Shown in pieces: positions 1-9,785 of a stretch of 64,000 nucleotides of DNA. Source of the stretch: Arthrobacter citreus (GTDB lineage Bacteria; Bacillota; Bacilli; Bacillales; Bacillaceae_G); the NCBI GenBank assembly GCA_013200995.1, contig CP053688.1, positions 1,054,001-1,118,000 of the forward strand. Reading direction: 5' to 3'. Position 1 is the stretch's first letter. Each line of letters opens with the position of its first letter. The notes below the pieces were generated by a model that was given only the letters and a program-made list of their open reading frames with translations, was not told the origin of the DNA and made no database searches. Made by a program: the position numbers and the translations under genes.

Positions 1-2
1 TT

Positions 3-575
3 TTGATGGGGTTAACCATTTTTGCAGGATCGATGGAGTTTATAGCCGCAAACCTATTACTTATTAGCTTTAATCCAATTAACGCCCTACTACTAACCTT
101 AATGGTCAATGCAAGACATTTGTTTTATGGAATTTCGATGTTAGATAAATATAAAGGTACAGGTAAGAAAAAGTATTATTTAATATTTGGACTATGTGAT
201 GAGAGTTTCTCAATTAATTACAATGTAGATATACCAGAAAATGTAGATAAGAGTTGGTTTATGTTTTTTGTTACTTTTCTTAATCATTTGTATTGGGTAA
301 TAGGTGCATCTATTGGTGGGATTTTTGGTTCTCTTGTGAAATTTAATACGAAGGGTCTAGACTTTGTAATGACTGCTCTTTTTATTGTCATTTTCATAGA
401 ACAATGGATGAAGGAGACAAAACATTTAAGTGCAATAGTAGGAGTTGGACTATCAGCGATTTGTTTACTGATATTTGGTGGAAACAACTTCATTATACCG
501 GCGATGCTTACAATACTGGTAACACTAAGTGTACTTAGAAGAAAACCAAGTGAGAAAGTAGAGGTTTCGGTATGA
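3..575 (+). CDS. azlC: AzlC-family branched-chain amino acid exporter subunit, 5' end outside window
   Basis: Large subunit of the AzlCD-type exporter of branched-chain amino acids and analogues in the cytoplasmic membrane. The visible 190 residues hold the AzlC core: a helix running into NARHLFYG, the conserved CDESF motif near residue 65, and several hydrophobic segments to the C-terminus. Family members are about 230-240 residues, so roughly 40 N-terminal residues should lie before base 1. The TTG and ATG at 3-8 are inside the gene and are not its true start. The stop overlaps the downstream azlD start by 4 bp, as expected for a translationally coupled pair. Family call is firm; substrate is inferred from the family. 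Confidence 0.85.
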   Translation: MMGLTIFAGSMEFIAANLLLISFNPINALLLTLMVNARHLFYGISMLDKYKGTGKKKYYLIFGLCDESFSINYNVDIPENVDKSWFMFFVTFLNHLYWVIGASIGGIFGSLVKFNTKGLDFVMTALFIVIFIEQWMKETKHLSAIVGVGLSAICLLIFGGNNFIIPAMLTILVTLSVLRRKPSEKVEVSV

Positions 576-904
576 CGATGAACTTAACACAGCAAATTAT
601 GACAATAGCAATGGTCGTTTTAGGAACAGTGCTGACAAGATTTCTGCCATTCATTATTTTTCCAGCAGGAAAACCTACACCTAAATATGTACAGTATTTA
701 GGTAAAGTCCTACCACCAGCAGTAATTGGGTTACTGGTCGTTTATTGTTTTAAAAATGTAAATATACTTTCAGGAAATCATGGTGTTCCAGAGTTTATTG
801 CCGTATTAGTAGTTGTATTTCTTCACGTTTGGAAAAAGATGATGCTTCTATCGATTGCTGGAGGAACGATCGTTTACATGATTTTAGTGCAATTAGTTTT
901 TTAA
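572..904 (+). CDS. azlD: AzlD-family branched-chain amino acid exporter subunit
   Basis: Small membrane partner of AzlC. The 110-residue protein is almost entirely hydrophobic, with about four membrane segments. It has the AzlD features: an N-terminal helix followed by [12 protein letters not shown] (about residues 22-33) and a central [13 protein letters not shown] segment. Length matches the family (100-110). The ATG overlaps the azlC stop in an ATGA junction. The next gene, yerA, begins 18 bp later on the same strand and may be cotranscribed. The exporter role is from family knowledge. Confidence 0.85.
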   Translation: MTMNLTQQIMTIAMVVLGTVLTRFLPFIIFPAGKPTPKYVQYLGKVLPPAVIGLLVVYCFKNVNILSGNHGVPEFIAVLVVVFLHVWKKMMLLSIAGGTIVYMILVQLVF

Positions 905-922
905 TTCTTTAGGGGTGAACGA

Positions 923-2680
923 ATGAAAAATTATCGATGGAGTAATGAGCAAATTAGAAATCAGGTAAATGTCCTTGATGAGAAGATCAAGCCTCATATT
1001 ATATTAAAAAATGCAACGTATTTAAATACTTATTTGAACAAGTGGTTACAAGCGAATATTTGGATTTATGAAGACCGTATTGTATATGTTGGAAAAAATC
1101 TTCCGGAAAATTTAAATGAAATTGAAGTCATTAATGTTGAAGGTGAATTTTTAGTTCCTGGGTATATTGAACCACATTCTCATCCATATCAGTTATATAA
1201 TCCATTAACATTAGCAAAGCATGCTGCACAATTCGGAACAACAACTTTAATTAACGATAACTTAAAATTTTTCTTGGAAATACCTGCTAAAGATGCATTT
1301 GTTTTACTCAATCAATTTAAAAACATACCAACAAGCATGTATTGGTGGTGCAGGTTTGACGGGCAGACTGAATTCCAAAATAATGATGAACTATTTAATA
1401 ATGAAGAAATTATGACTTGGCTTAATAATGAATTGGTTTTACAAGGTGGAGAATTAACAGCATGGCCCAAGCTGTTAAATGGGGACAATAAAATGCTAAG
1501 CTGGGTCCAAGAAACTAAGAGATTAAATAAGAAAGTAGAAGGACATTTCCCTGGTGCATCAGAACGTACATTAGCAAAACTAATGTTATTAGGTGCAGAT
1601 TGTGACCATGAAGCAATGACAGGAGAAGAAGCAGTAATGCGTTTAATGCAGGGCTATACTGTATCACTAAGACACTCGTCAATTCGACCTGATTTAGAAG
1701 TTCTATTAAAAGAAATTAGGGAATTAGGGATCCAAAAGTTTGATCGATTTTTCTTCACTACCGATGGTTCGCATCCTTATTTTTATGAAAATGGAATGAC
1801 TGACGAACTAATAAAAATAGCAATCCGACATGAAGTACCTATAATTGATGCATATAACATGGCAAGCTACAATGTAGCTCTTTATTATAATATGGAGCAT
1901 TTACACGGTTCAATTGCTACAGGGAGAATTGCTAATATTAATGTATTAGAAAGTAAAGAAAACCCAACACCTATAAGTGTTTTAGCAAATGGTAAATGGG
2001 TTAAAAAAGACGCGGAAGTGTTTGATCATTATTTGCCGATTGACTGGGAAAAACATCAATTCTCTAAATTAGATTTAAATTGGTCTCTACATAAAGAAGA
2101 TTTATGTCTTACAAACTCAAATGGTATTAATTTAGTAAACAATGTGATTACAAAACCTTATGAAAGCAAAATAGAATTAGATTCTGATGAGTTATCCTTC
2201 GAACATGACGAATGCTTCCTTTTAATGGTTTCAAGAAACGGTACTTGGAGATTAAATACGGTAGTGAAAGGATTTGCTCATCATATTGGAGGGTTTGCAA
2301 GTTCTTATTCAGGTACAGGGGATATTTTAATTTTAGGTAAAAGAAAAACAGATATGTTGAAAGCATTTGAACGAATGAAAGAAATCGGTGGTGGAATGGT
2401 ATTAATTGAAGAAAATGAAGTTCTTCACGAAGTATCACTACCATTAAGAGGAAGCATGTCTGAATTAGAAATGGAAAAATTAATAATTGTTGAGAAAAAA
2501 ATGATAAAATTACTAAAAGAAAGAGGATATCAATACGACGATCCGGCTTTCACGTTATTATTCTTTTCTGCAACCCATTTACCTTTTATTCGCTTAACTC
2601 CTAGTGGTTTATATGACGTGAAAAACAATAAGATTTTAGTTTCTCCAATAAAAAGGGAAATTCCTCAGAAAATAATTTAA
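923..2680 (+). CDS. yerA: YerA-like adenine deaminase family amidohydrolase
   Basis: Member of the adenine deaminase branch of the amidohydrolase superfamily (adenine to hypoxanthine plus ammonia). The 585-residue protein matches B. subtilis YerA in length and in remembered sequence: WIYEDRIVYVG near residue 47, the metal-binding PGYIEPHSHPYQ loop (H85, H87), EGHFPGASE, CDHEAMTG and TTDG in the barrel, then a C-terminal adenine-deaminase domain with GGMVLIEE. Adenine deaminase activity of YerA itself is, to my knowledge, only predicted. GGGGTG (912-917) precedes the ATG. It follows azlCD by 18 bp and ends in a strong terminator. Confidence 0.85.
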   Translation: MKNYRWSNEQIRNQVNVLDEKIKPHIILKNATYLNTYLNKWLQANIWIYEDRIVYVGKNLPENLNEIEVINVEGEFLVPGYIEPHSHPYQLYNPLTLAKHAAQFGTTTLINDNLKFFLEIPAKDAFVLLNQFKNIPTSMYWWCRFDGQTEFQNNDELFNNEEIMTWLNNELVLQGGELTAWPKLLNGDNKMLSWVQETKRLNKKVEGHFPGASERTLAKLMLLGADCDHEAMTGEEAVMRLMQGYTVSLRHSSIRPDLEVLLKEIRELGIQKFDRFFFTTDGSHPYFYENGMTDELIKIAIRHEVPIIDAYNMASYNVALYYNMEHLHGSIATGRIANINVLESKENPTPISVLANGKWVKKDAEVFDHYLPIDWEKHQFSKLDLNWSLHKEDLCLTNSNGINLVNNVITKPYESKIELDSDELSFEHDECFLLMVSRNGTWRLNTVVKGFAHHIGGFASSYSGTGDILILGKRKTDMLKAFERMKEIGGGMVLIEENEVLHEVSLPLRGSMSELEMEKLIIVEKKMIKLLKERGYQYDDPAFTLLFFSATHLPFIRLTPSGLYDVKNNKILVSPIKREIPQKII

Positions 2681-2750
2681 GGAAAATATAAAGATTGGAG
2701 AACTAATTGTTAATGTTTAACAAATAAAAAATCGATAGGCTTTCGTTTTA

Positions 2751-2789
2751 GGCATGAATCTGGAAATTTATCAGATTCATGCCTTTTTA
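2751..2789 (+). terminator. Rho-independent terminator after yerA
   Basis: Perfect 12-bp stem GGCATGAATCTG (2751-2762) / CAGATTCATGCC (2772-2783), a 9-nt loop and a T-rich tail. It closes the azlCD-yerA unit. Confidence 0.9.
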
Positions 2790-2994
2790 TTTATATGAGA
2801 TTGAATAACTAACCTAATTAAAGCTAAGCACAACCGATTAAATTAAATTTCTTTACACTTATTATTTAATTAAACTCACAATTATGAAAAATAACAAATA
2901 AGAGTATACTAATCGAGATAATTTTTTGATTAGAGGATGATAAGTGATATTTCTTAAATAGTTCTAAGTTTTTAGCGAAGGGATGAAATGATTA

Positions 2995-4434
2995 GTGGAT
3001 CGTTCAAATGGAAGAAACGAAAAAAATAAGAAAAATAATATCCATAATTTCACAATAAATCCTGATGGAAATATTAATGAAAACTTAGAAGTCATAGAAT
3101 CAATTTTTCCTACGTCTGACCTTGTAAAAAAAATCCTAATGATTGATGGAAAGCCTGCACTTTTAATTTATTTATCTGGTTTAGTAAATGAACAAAAAAT
3201 TGATTCATTTATTAATAATATTAATTCGCAAAAGGAAGATTTCGAGATATTTATAAATAATAATACGGAAACTACAATTCGAATTGGTAAAATCGAAAAA
3301 TCTGTATTAGAAGGTAAGAGTATTTTATTTTTAGATGGGGTCTCATCTGCTTTTATTTATTCTACGGAGAATCCACCGCATAGGCCATTCATGCCACCAA
3401 ATATTGATAATTCGCTGAAAGGGTCAAGAATTTCTTTTGTTGAAACATACCAAGCTAACATTGCCTTGCTCCGCAGATTTATTCAAAATAAAGATTTTAG
3501 AACAAAACAAACTGAAATTGGAGATGAGAATAAAAGCATCGTGTCAATTACTTTTTTAGAAGGTGTAGTTGACGAGAAGCTTTTATTATCTGTAGAAAAT
3601 AGACTTACAGAAATAAAAGTAGATTCAGTTCTAAATGCTAATCAATTAGCACAATTAATGGAGAGAAATCAATTCTCACCATTTCCACAAATATTAACGA
3701 CTGAAAGACCAGATGAAGCTGCTTCAGCTATATTAAAAGGAAAAGTCGTTCTAATTTTAGATCGTTCATCTGAAGTCATTATTTTACCTTCGGAGTTCAT
3801 ATCTTTTTTTACAAGTATTGATGATTATTCTTCTAGAACTTTAGTAGCTTCCTTTAATCGTCTACTTAGAATTGTTGCATTCCTTATAACACTCTATTTA
3901 CCAGGAATATATATTGCAATTGTTTCATTCAACTATGAAGTTGTACCATTAAAATTACTTTTTTCAATTGGTGAATCACGTGCACAGGTGCCTTTTGACC
4001 CTTTATTTGAAGCAATTATTATGGAAATTACTTTAGAAATGCTAAGAGAAGCTGGTATTAGATTACCTGCACCAATTAGTACAACAGTAGGAGTTGTAGG
4101 AGGAATTGTAATTGGTCAAGCTGCAGTTCAAGCAGGAATTGTAAGTAATATTATGGTTATAGTAGTTGCATTGACTGCTATTTCATCTTTTATCATCCCT
4201 AAATATGAAATGGCATCAAGTTTACGTATTTTAAGATTTCCTATAATGGTGATGGCATCATTCTTTGGCATATTCGGACTTGTTATAAGCACGATGATCT
4301 TAATCGTACACGGATTATCATTAAAGAGCTTCAATTCCTCGTATTCTTCACCATTATCACCAATTATTTTTAATCAATTAAAGGATACTTTTATTAGAAT
4401 GCCATTAAACTATCTCTGGAAAAAGTCAAAATAA
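2995..4434 (+). CDS. GerA-family spore germination receptor subunit A
   Basis: Subunit A of a GerA-type nutrient germinant receptor in the spore inner membrane. Residues 1-290 form the soluble N-terminal region. About five membrane helices follow from residue 295. The family-defining stretch PFDPLFEAIIMEITLEML then REAGIRLPAPIS lies near residues 333-361. The 479-residue length is typical. The GTG at 2995 is chosen because GAAGGGATG (2978-2986) sits at the right distance upstream. First gene of a three-gene A-B-C operon: 42 bp to subunit B, and a 4-bp B-C overlap. Which receptor type (GerA, GerB, GerK or other) and which germinant cannot be read from the sequence. Confidence 0.92.
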   Translation: MDRSNGRNEKNKKNNIHNFTINPDGNINENLEVIESIFPTSDLVKKILMIDGKPALLIYLSGLVNEQKIDSFINNINSQKEDFEIFINNNTETTIRIGKIEKSVLEGKSILFLDGVSSAFIYSTENPPHRPFMPPNIDNSLKGSRISFVETYQANIALLRRFIQNKDFRTKQTEIGDENKSIVSITFLEGVVDEKLLLSVENRLTEIKVDSVLNANQLAQLMERNQFSPFPQILTTERPDEAASAILKGKVVLILDRSSEVIILPSEFISFFTSIDDYSSRTLVASFNRLLRIVAFLITLYLPGIYIAIVSFNYEVVPLKLLFSIGESRAQVPFDPLFEAIIMEITLEMLREAGIRLPAPISTTVGVVGGIVIGQAAVQAGIVSNIMVIVVALTAISSFIIPKYEMASSLRILRFPIMVMASFFGIFGLVISTMILIVHGLSLKSFNSSYSSPLSPIIFNQLKDTFIRMPLNYLWKKSK

Positions 4435-4476
4435 ATCCATAAAAAAGGATAAGAGAATATTGGATGTGATTATCAA

Positions 4477-5574
4477 ATGAATATCACCAGATTGAACATT
4501 TCATACTACCAATTTGTTCTTACAATTTTTGGAGTACAAATAGGAATTGGAATGGTATCTCTACCTCATGAATTAGCTGGAAAATCAGGTACTAGCGGTT
4601 GGATTTCAATATTAATTGGAGGTTTAATCTCTACATTACTTAGTATTTTTTATATAAAAATAATCCAAAAAGTTCCACACGAAAATTTTTCGTCTCTAAT
4701 GACTATTTATTTAGGTAAAATAATTGGGAAAGCATGTTTATTTTTACTGTCAATCTATTTCTTATATGCTGCTTATTTAGTATTAATGTTATCTGTATTA
4801 TTTGTTCAAGGTTATTTACTTCAACATACTGGTGCTTATATTATATTGTTCTTATTTCTAATCCCGACTTATCAATTAATAACAGGTGGTATTCATTTAA
4901 TTGCGAAATATATCGAAACGATCTTTCCAATCGTTATTCTTTTCTTACTTATGTTATTTTTAACATTAGAAGAGCCAAACTTTAAAAATCTATTTCCTAT
5001 CATTAAAGAAGGCTGGATGCCTATTTTAAAATCTGTTCCTTCAACGACAATGTCATTTTTAGGACTTGAAATAATATTCGTAATCTATCCATATTTAGAT
5101 AAAAAAGAAAAAGCAGTGAATGGCGTAATTATTGCTAATATGATGAGTTCGTTTACATATTTATTTGTAACAATAGTTAGTTTTGTGAATTATGGTCCTT
5201 ATGAAATATTATCTGTTTTTTCACCTGTTATTGATATGTTAAGTATTATCGAATTTCAATTTATAGAGCGAATGGATGTAATTCTATTATCATTACTATT
5301 TATGGTAATTTCAAAAACATGGGTTACTTATTTTTGGGCAGGATTGGACGGTTTTTTTGTGTTATATAAAATAAAAAGATTTCCACTTTTTGTTATAACT
5401 TTTTTTAGCATAATCTTCATTTGTACGTATCTATTCATTCCGTCCTTTAAATTAATTCATTTTCAATTAAAAATCCTTTCTTATATGGGACTTATCGTTA
5501 TTTTAGGATTACCTCTACTTTTATGGATAGGTGGAATAGTAAAAAAAGATAAGTTTAGGGTGACAACAAAGTGA
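4477..5574 (+). CDS. GerA-family spore germination receptor subunit B (APC-type permease)
   Basis: Subunit B of the germinant receptor, an APC-superfamily integral membrane protein of about ten helices thought to carry the germinant-binding pocket. The 365 residues start with YYQFVLTIFGVQIGIGMVSL, the usual GerB first helix, followed by a SGWISILIGG segment. Residues 60-345 are alternating hydrophobic helices, and the length is normal. The ATG at 4477 follows GGATGTG (4462-4468), a weak ribosome-binding site, and lies 42 bp downstream of subunit A. The gene overlaps subunit C by 4 bp. Specificity is unknown. Confidence 0.9.
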   Translation: MNITRLNISYYQFVLTIFGVQIGIGMVSLPHELAGKSGTSGWISILIGGLISTLLSIFYIKIIQKVPHENFSSLMTIYLGKIIGKACLFLLSIYFLYAAYLVLMLSVLFVQGYLLQHTGAYIILFLFLIPTYQLITGGIHLIAKYIETIFPIVILFLLMLFLTLEEPNFKNLFPIIKEGWMPILKSVPSTTMSFLGLEIIFVIYPYLDKKEKAVNGVIIANMMSSFTYLFVTIVSFVNYGPYEILSVFSPVIDMLSIIEFQFIERMDVILLSLLFMVISKTWVTYFWAGLDGFFVLYKIKRFPLFVITFFSIIFICTYLFIPSFKLIHFQLKILSYMGLIVILGLPLLLWIGGIVKKDKFRVTTK

Positions 5575-6689
5575 AAAAGATTGCCAAATGTTTGTTAATT
5601 GTTATGTTATTAATTGGTTTAACAGGCTGTAAAGATAAAATTAATATTGAAGACATTACAATGGCACTTTTATATGGAATCGATATAGACGAGCAAGGTG
5701 AAGTTAATGTTTATATGGCAAGCCCTGTTTTTAGTAAAGAAGCGAATGAAAAAAATGAACAATTTAAGGTGAAAAGTTTGTCAATAAAAGAAGCTAGTGA
5801 TTTTATAGATTCAAGAGCAACAGGAATTACAGCAGGGGGAAAAGTACAAACTGTATTAATTGGTAGAAAAATAATTAATTATAAAGACTGGTTTTCTATT
5901 TTAGATGTATTTTACCGTGATCCAAAGATGCGTCTTAATGCTGATATCGTATTTGTTAATGGTCAAGTTTCAGATGTAATTGAATTTAGTCCAAAAAATA
6001 AGCCAAGATTATCAATATTTATTCCTCAATTAATAAAAACAGCTAATTTTAGAAATGTCTCCGTGCGAACATCATTGAGAAATTATTACAGTATGAATTT
6101 AGAAAAAGGAATTACACCTTTTGCACCGGAAGTAACTTTAAAAGATAATATTTTGGAAATCAGTGGAACTACATTATTAAACAATCAAAACCAATATCGT
6201 AGGACTCTATCATTAAAGGAAACATTACTATTAAAAATTTTACGAGCTAATACAGAAGGTCAATTATCTATGTGGTTAAAAGCGAAACAACATAAAAAAA
6301 ATGAAAATACTATATCTAAAGAAAAAATAAGTTTTTATATAATGGATGTTAAAAGAAATATAAAAAAGAAATATAAAGATGGTAAATATGAATTTAATAT
6401 AAACCTTAAATTACCGGTAGCAATAACTGAATCTCCAATAAAGTTAAATGACAATTCGCAAGGAAAATTAAAAAAAGAAATAGAAAAAGAATTACAAATA
6501 GATCTAAATAATTTTGTTAAATCCCTTCAAAATGACAAGTTGGATCCAATTGGCCTAGGTCTTTTTGCAAGATCATTTAAATACTCAGAGTGGAAAAAAG
6601 TAGAAGATAATTGGGTTGGTGCATTTCAACAATCAAAAATTAAGGTTAATGTTAAGGTTATTGTGGTTGATAAAGGGATATCAATGTAA
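5571..6689 (+). CDS. GerA-family spore germination receptor subunit C (lipoprotein)
   Basis: Subunit C of the receptor, a lipoprotein anchored on the outer face of the spore inner membrane. A signal peptide ends in the lipobox LTGC (Cys20), with a basic MKKIAK start. The body shows GerAC features such as DITMALLYGIDID, a middle block with KPRLSIFIPQ, and a C-terminal domain ending in a beta-rich IKVNVKVIVVD. Length is 372, normal for the family. It starts with GTG, overlapping the subunit B stop by 4 bp. A hairpin terminator lies about 120 bp past the stop. Confidence 0.9.
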   Translation: MKKIAKCLLIVMLLIGLTGCKDKINIEDITMALLYGIDIDEQGEVNVYMASPVFSKEANEKNEQFKVKSLSIKEASDFIDSRATGITAGGKVQTVLIGRKIINYKDWFSILDVFYRDPKMRLNADIVFVNGQVSDVIEFSPKNKPRLSIFIPQLIKTANFRNVSVRTSLRNYYSMNLEKGITPFAPEVTLKDNILEISGTTLLNNQNQYRRTLSLKETLLLKILRANTEGQLSMWLKAKQHKKNENTISKEKISFYIMDVKRNIKKKYKDGKYEFNINLKLPVAITESPIKLNDNSQGKLKKEIEKELQIDLNNFVKSLQNDKLDPIGLGLFARSFKYSEWKKVEDNWVGAFQQSKIKVNVKVIVVDKGISM

Positions 6690-6810
6690 GTATTTAATGA
6701 AAACATTCTTTGTTAAGAAGTTGAAATTAGAATTATGTAAAAGAGGAGCTTTTATCTGCTTACAAATGCCCTTTGGAGAAGATATTAAGTTAACGTTTAA
6801 TCTTATAAAG

Positions 6811-6847
6811 AAGATGATTTCTGTATTCTACAGGTTTCATCTTTTTT
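6811..6847 (+). terminator. Probable terminator of the germination operon
   Basis: Imperfect hairpin: AAGATGA..CTGTA (6811-6825) pairs with TACAG..TCATCTT (6829-6843), followed by TTTTTT. It lies within the 380-bp stretch 6690-7071, which holds no other convincing gene; an ORF reading through it is treated as spurious. Confidence 0.65.
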
Positions 6848-6988
6848 ATATTAAACTGATTAGAAATAAAACCTTTCCTCTTATGTTTAGCTAAATTAAT
6901 TTGCTCAGTTTCTAAAGTCATTATTTTATTTGAAGTAAAAACAATTTCTTAATTTAAATTTCTTTAATATTTTATTTTCAAAAAACTC

Positions 6989-7018
6989 TTTACATTTTAA
7001 TAAAATTTTTGATACAAT
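6989..7018 (+). promoter_or_regulatory. Sigma-A-type promoter of the HelD gene
   Basis: TTTACA (6989-6994), an 18-bp spacer and TACAAT (7013-7018). A canonical AAGGAGG ribosome-binding site follows at 7057-7063, nine bases before the HelD ATG. Confidence 0.65.
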
Positions 7019-7071
7019 ATTTTTCCGTCTGAAAATTCGGCTATTTAGTTACATATAAGGAGGATTGAAAA

Positions 7072-9177
7072 ATGTCTACACAACAATTCGAAGAAGAACT
7101 TCAATACTTAAACACAATTTTAGATGAAATGGAGCGGCAGCTAACAAAGCTTGAAGGGATTCCGGTTTATTCTGGTAGTGACGTAACTGAGCAAGTACTT
7201 GAAGGAATTCGAGAAAACAATCGAAGAAATCTTCGTTTAGCTAAAAATGAACCATATTTTGGTAGAATGGATTTTGAAGAAGAGCAAAAGGATGCATTAC
7301 CGATTTATATTGGAAAAGTAGGCGTATCGGACCAAGCGACAGAAAATCCAATGGTAATCGATTGGCGTGCTCCTATTGCCAGTATGTTTTATTCGTTTAC
7401 AGGTGGAGATGATCTGGCTTATTATGAATCTCCTGAAGGTATTATCGAAGGCATAATCTATTTAAAACGAAACATCGTAATCCGCAAAAAAAATCTCCAA
7501 CGCGTTGTAGATACATATGTTAAAGGAAATCAAGATTTATCAGTTACTGATGATTTTCTTCTTTATCGTTTAAGCGAAAACAAAGATAATCGTTTAAAGG
7601 ATATTGTTTCTACTATTCAATCTGAACAAAATGATATAATACGTTCATCTAAAAATACACCTTTAGTCATACAAGGGGTTGCAGGAAGTGGAAAAACTAC
7701 TGTCGCTCTTCATCGACTTGCATTTCTGATTTATCAATACCGTGAAACATTAAAGGCCGATAAAATGATTATTTTTGCACCAAACAATATGTTTCTTGAT
7801 TATATTTCAAACGTACTGCCAGAGTTAGGAGTAGGAGGGATTCAACAAACAACCTTTTCAGATTGGGCATTAACTACTCTCCACTATGAAGTAAAACTTA
7901 AGGATTCATCCGAAAATCAAAAAAAGTGGTTCGCAATTGGTGCTGATCGCCTTGAAATCAATGATACTACTCCAGGGAAATGGAAAGGCTCAACCCATTT
8001 TATGAATTTTATTGATCGTTGCATGGATGATTACGAAGCCTCAGCTGTTCCTGATAGTGATTTTAAACCATGGAAAAATAAAATGATTGATAAAGAAACA
8101 CTAAAAAATTGGTTTAACATTGAATACAAGCATTATCCACTTGCTAAACGAAGAGAGCGTATTATAGCAAGGCTTAAGCAATGGATTGATAATGAATTAA
8201 AGTATATTGAAGAGACGAACATAAAAAAAGAGAAAAAGAAAAAAGCAACTCAATATTTAAATACTTATATGAAGCAATGGCCAAAGCATACAGCACTTTC
8301 TTTCTATAAAACACTATTTACAAATACATCACAAGTAGATGAAATACCAAAAGATATTATTAAGACGACTTCTTTGAGTTGTAAAAAGAAAGAAATGGAC
8401 CAAGAAGATTTAGCTCCGCTTGTCTATATACATAATCGGCTTTTTGGAATCGAGTCAAAGCAAAAATTTCATCATGTAATTGTAGACGAAGCACAAGATT
8501 TCTCAGCTTTTCAAATAGCCTTATTAAGGCAATTAACTATAGGAAATTCATTTACCATTTTGGGGGATTTATCTCAAGCTATCCACGAATACCAAGGCAT
8601 CAATACATGGGATGAATTTTTAGATGTTTTTGAAGAGAAAGAAGTAAAATATTACGAATTAAATCGAAGCTACCGCTCTACAATGGAAATCATTCACTTT
8701 GCTAACGAAATTATTAATAAGGCCAACATACCTGTTAGCCTAGCTAATCCAGTATTTCGTAGTGGTGAAAAAGTAAAAATAATAGAAGTTAATCAAACAA
8801 ATCGCATTCAAAAAATAATCAAATCAATTGAACTTTTGCAAAAAGATAATATGGATACGATTGCAATTATCGGGCGTACCGAGGATGAGTGTGCAATATT
8901 GCATAAAGCCTTATCAGACGCAGGACAAGAGGCGACCTTTATTCATGCTAAACAGAGAAAATACGAAGGCGGTATTTCTGTAGTACCAGTTTATCTTTCA
9001 AAAGGACTAGAATTTGATGCCGTTCTCCTTGTCGACGTAGATGATCTGCATTACGAAGAGTCTAAACAGAACGCTAAATTGCTTTATGTAGGTTGTACCC
9101 GTGCACTCCACAATTTATTAGTATTCTACTCAGGAAATAAGTCTCCACTTCTTGAGAATATTAGTGCATCAGAATAA
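7072..9177 (+). CDS. helD: HelD-family RNA polymerase recycling ATPase
   Basis: SF1 (UvrD/Rep-like) motor that in Bacilli binds RNA polymerase and helps release stalled or post-termination complexes using ATP. The 701-residue protein has an N-terminal coiled coil with YFGRMDF and IGKVGVSD (about 61-85), the conserved VIDWRAPIASMFY (95-107), Walker A GVAGSGKTT (202-210), a DEAQDFSAFQ Walker B/motif II (near 475), and C-terminal SF1 motifs NRSYRST and YVGCTRA. It is somewhat shorter than the 774-residue B. subtilis HelD. It stands alone between its own promoter and a strong terminator. The UvrD-like fold is certain; the RNA polymerase role is from family knowledge. Confidence 0.85.
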   Translation: MSTQQFEEELQYLNTILDEMERQLTKLEGIPVYSGSDVTEQVLEGIRENNRRNLRLAKNEPYFGRMDFEEEQKDALPIYIGKVGVSDQATENPMVIDWRAPIASMFYSFTGGDDLAYYESPEGIIEGIIYLKRNIVIRKKNLQRVVDTYVKGNQDLSVTDDFLLYRLSENKDNRLKDIVSTIQSEQNDIIRSSKNTPLVIQGVAGSGKTTVALHRLAFLIYQYRETLKADKMIIFAPNNMFLDYISNVLPELGVGGIQQTTFSDWALTTLHYEVKLKDSSENQKKWFAIGADRLEINDTTPGKWKGSTHFMNFIDRCMDDYEASAVPDSDFKPWKNKMIDKETLKNWFNIEYKHYPLAKRRERIIARLKQWIDNELKYIEETNIKKEKKKKATQYLNTYMKQWPKHTALSFYKTLFTNTSQVDEIPKDIIKTTSLSCKKKEMDQEDLAPLVYIHNRLFGIESKQKFHHVIVDEAQDFSAFQIALLRQLTIGNSFTILGDLSQAIHEYQGINTWDEFLDVFEEKEVKYYELNRSYRSTMEIIHFANEIINKANIPVSLANPVFRSGEKVKIIEVNQTNRIQKIIKSIELLQKDNMDTIAIIGRTEDECAILHKALSDAGQEATFIHAKQRKYEGGISVVPVYLSKGLEFDAVLLVDVDDLHYEESKQNAKLLYVGCTRALHNLLVFYSGNKSPLLENISASE

Positions 9178-9226
9178 CGCCAAAGCTCTTTGTTATTGGA
9201 GAACGGTTTTCAATTGTTTATATATT

Positions 9227-9260
9227 GAGGCCCCCTTAAGCATTAGGGGGCTCTTTTTTT
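9227..9260 (+). terminator. Terminator after helD
   Basis: GC-rich arms GAGGCCCCCT (9227-9236) and AGGGGG-CTC (9245-9253) with one bulge, then seven T residues. Confidence 0.85.
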
Positions 9261-9785
9261 GTAAAGAAATTGGGTAATCGCAATTAAAAAAGGAGAATCG
9301 CAATAAAAATATAAAATCACCAAACCCGACAAGGTATATCAGTCTAAATGGATACTATTTCAGTTCATTTCAATGAAAAAATCAAATTTGCTTTTATTCT
9401 ATCTGATTCGAGCAAAAAAATGAGAAAAATCAGCTACTTTTCAATAAAACGTACGATATATCTATTACAAAAAAGAAATGTGATACTTGATTAACCTACA
9501 GATAAAGAAAGAAAGTCGAACGACAAAAACATAGGATAGAAGTTCAGCGGTTATGATTATGGATATAAAAGTGGCGGCTCTTATTTAGGGTCATATTATG
9601 TTCAGTTAATGCTATCCAAATTAATTATTCGAAAATCGATAAAACCTTAGATTTATACTTTTGGAAATTAAACTCCAGTTCATAGTTCTTACATAATTTT
9701 CCAAATAAGCCTTAAATTTGGTATTTCTTACTCATTTCAACTTGAATATTAGTCTATTAATATTAAGATAATAACTAAAAAGTGG
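9261..9785. other. 525-bp stretch without an intact gene
   Basis: No complete ORF is visible. Near 9551-9640 the + strand reads open as a short Tyr/Gly-rich stretch (SGYDYGYKSGGSYLGSYY) directly after a TAG and without a start codon. It could be a relic of a small spore-type protein, or chance. At the right edge TTGAAT (9742-9747), 16 bp and TAAGAT (9764-9769) is a plausible promoter for the ABC transporter. Confidence 0.4.

Noticed and set aside
2885..2911. Sigma-G promoter for the germination operon (TGAAAA ... TATACTA)
   Set aside because: The two elements are only 14 bp apart, too short for sigma-G; a forespore promoter is expected there but I could not place it with confidence.
6616..6894. 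Open frame of 92 codons across the end of the germination lipoprotein gene
   Set aside because: It overlaps the gerC 3' end in another frame, runs through the operon terminator, lacks a ribosome-binding site and has no recognisable composition.
9551..9640. Tyr/Gly-rich small spore protein gene
   Set aside because: It follows a stop directly, has no start codon or ribosome-binding site, and the pattern is too short to assign.
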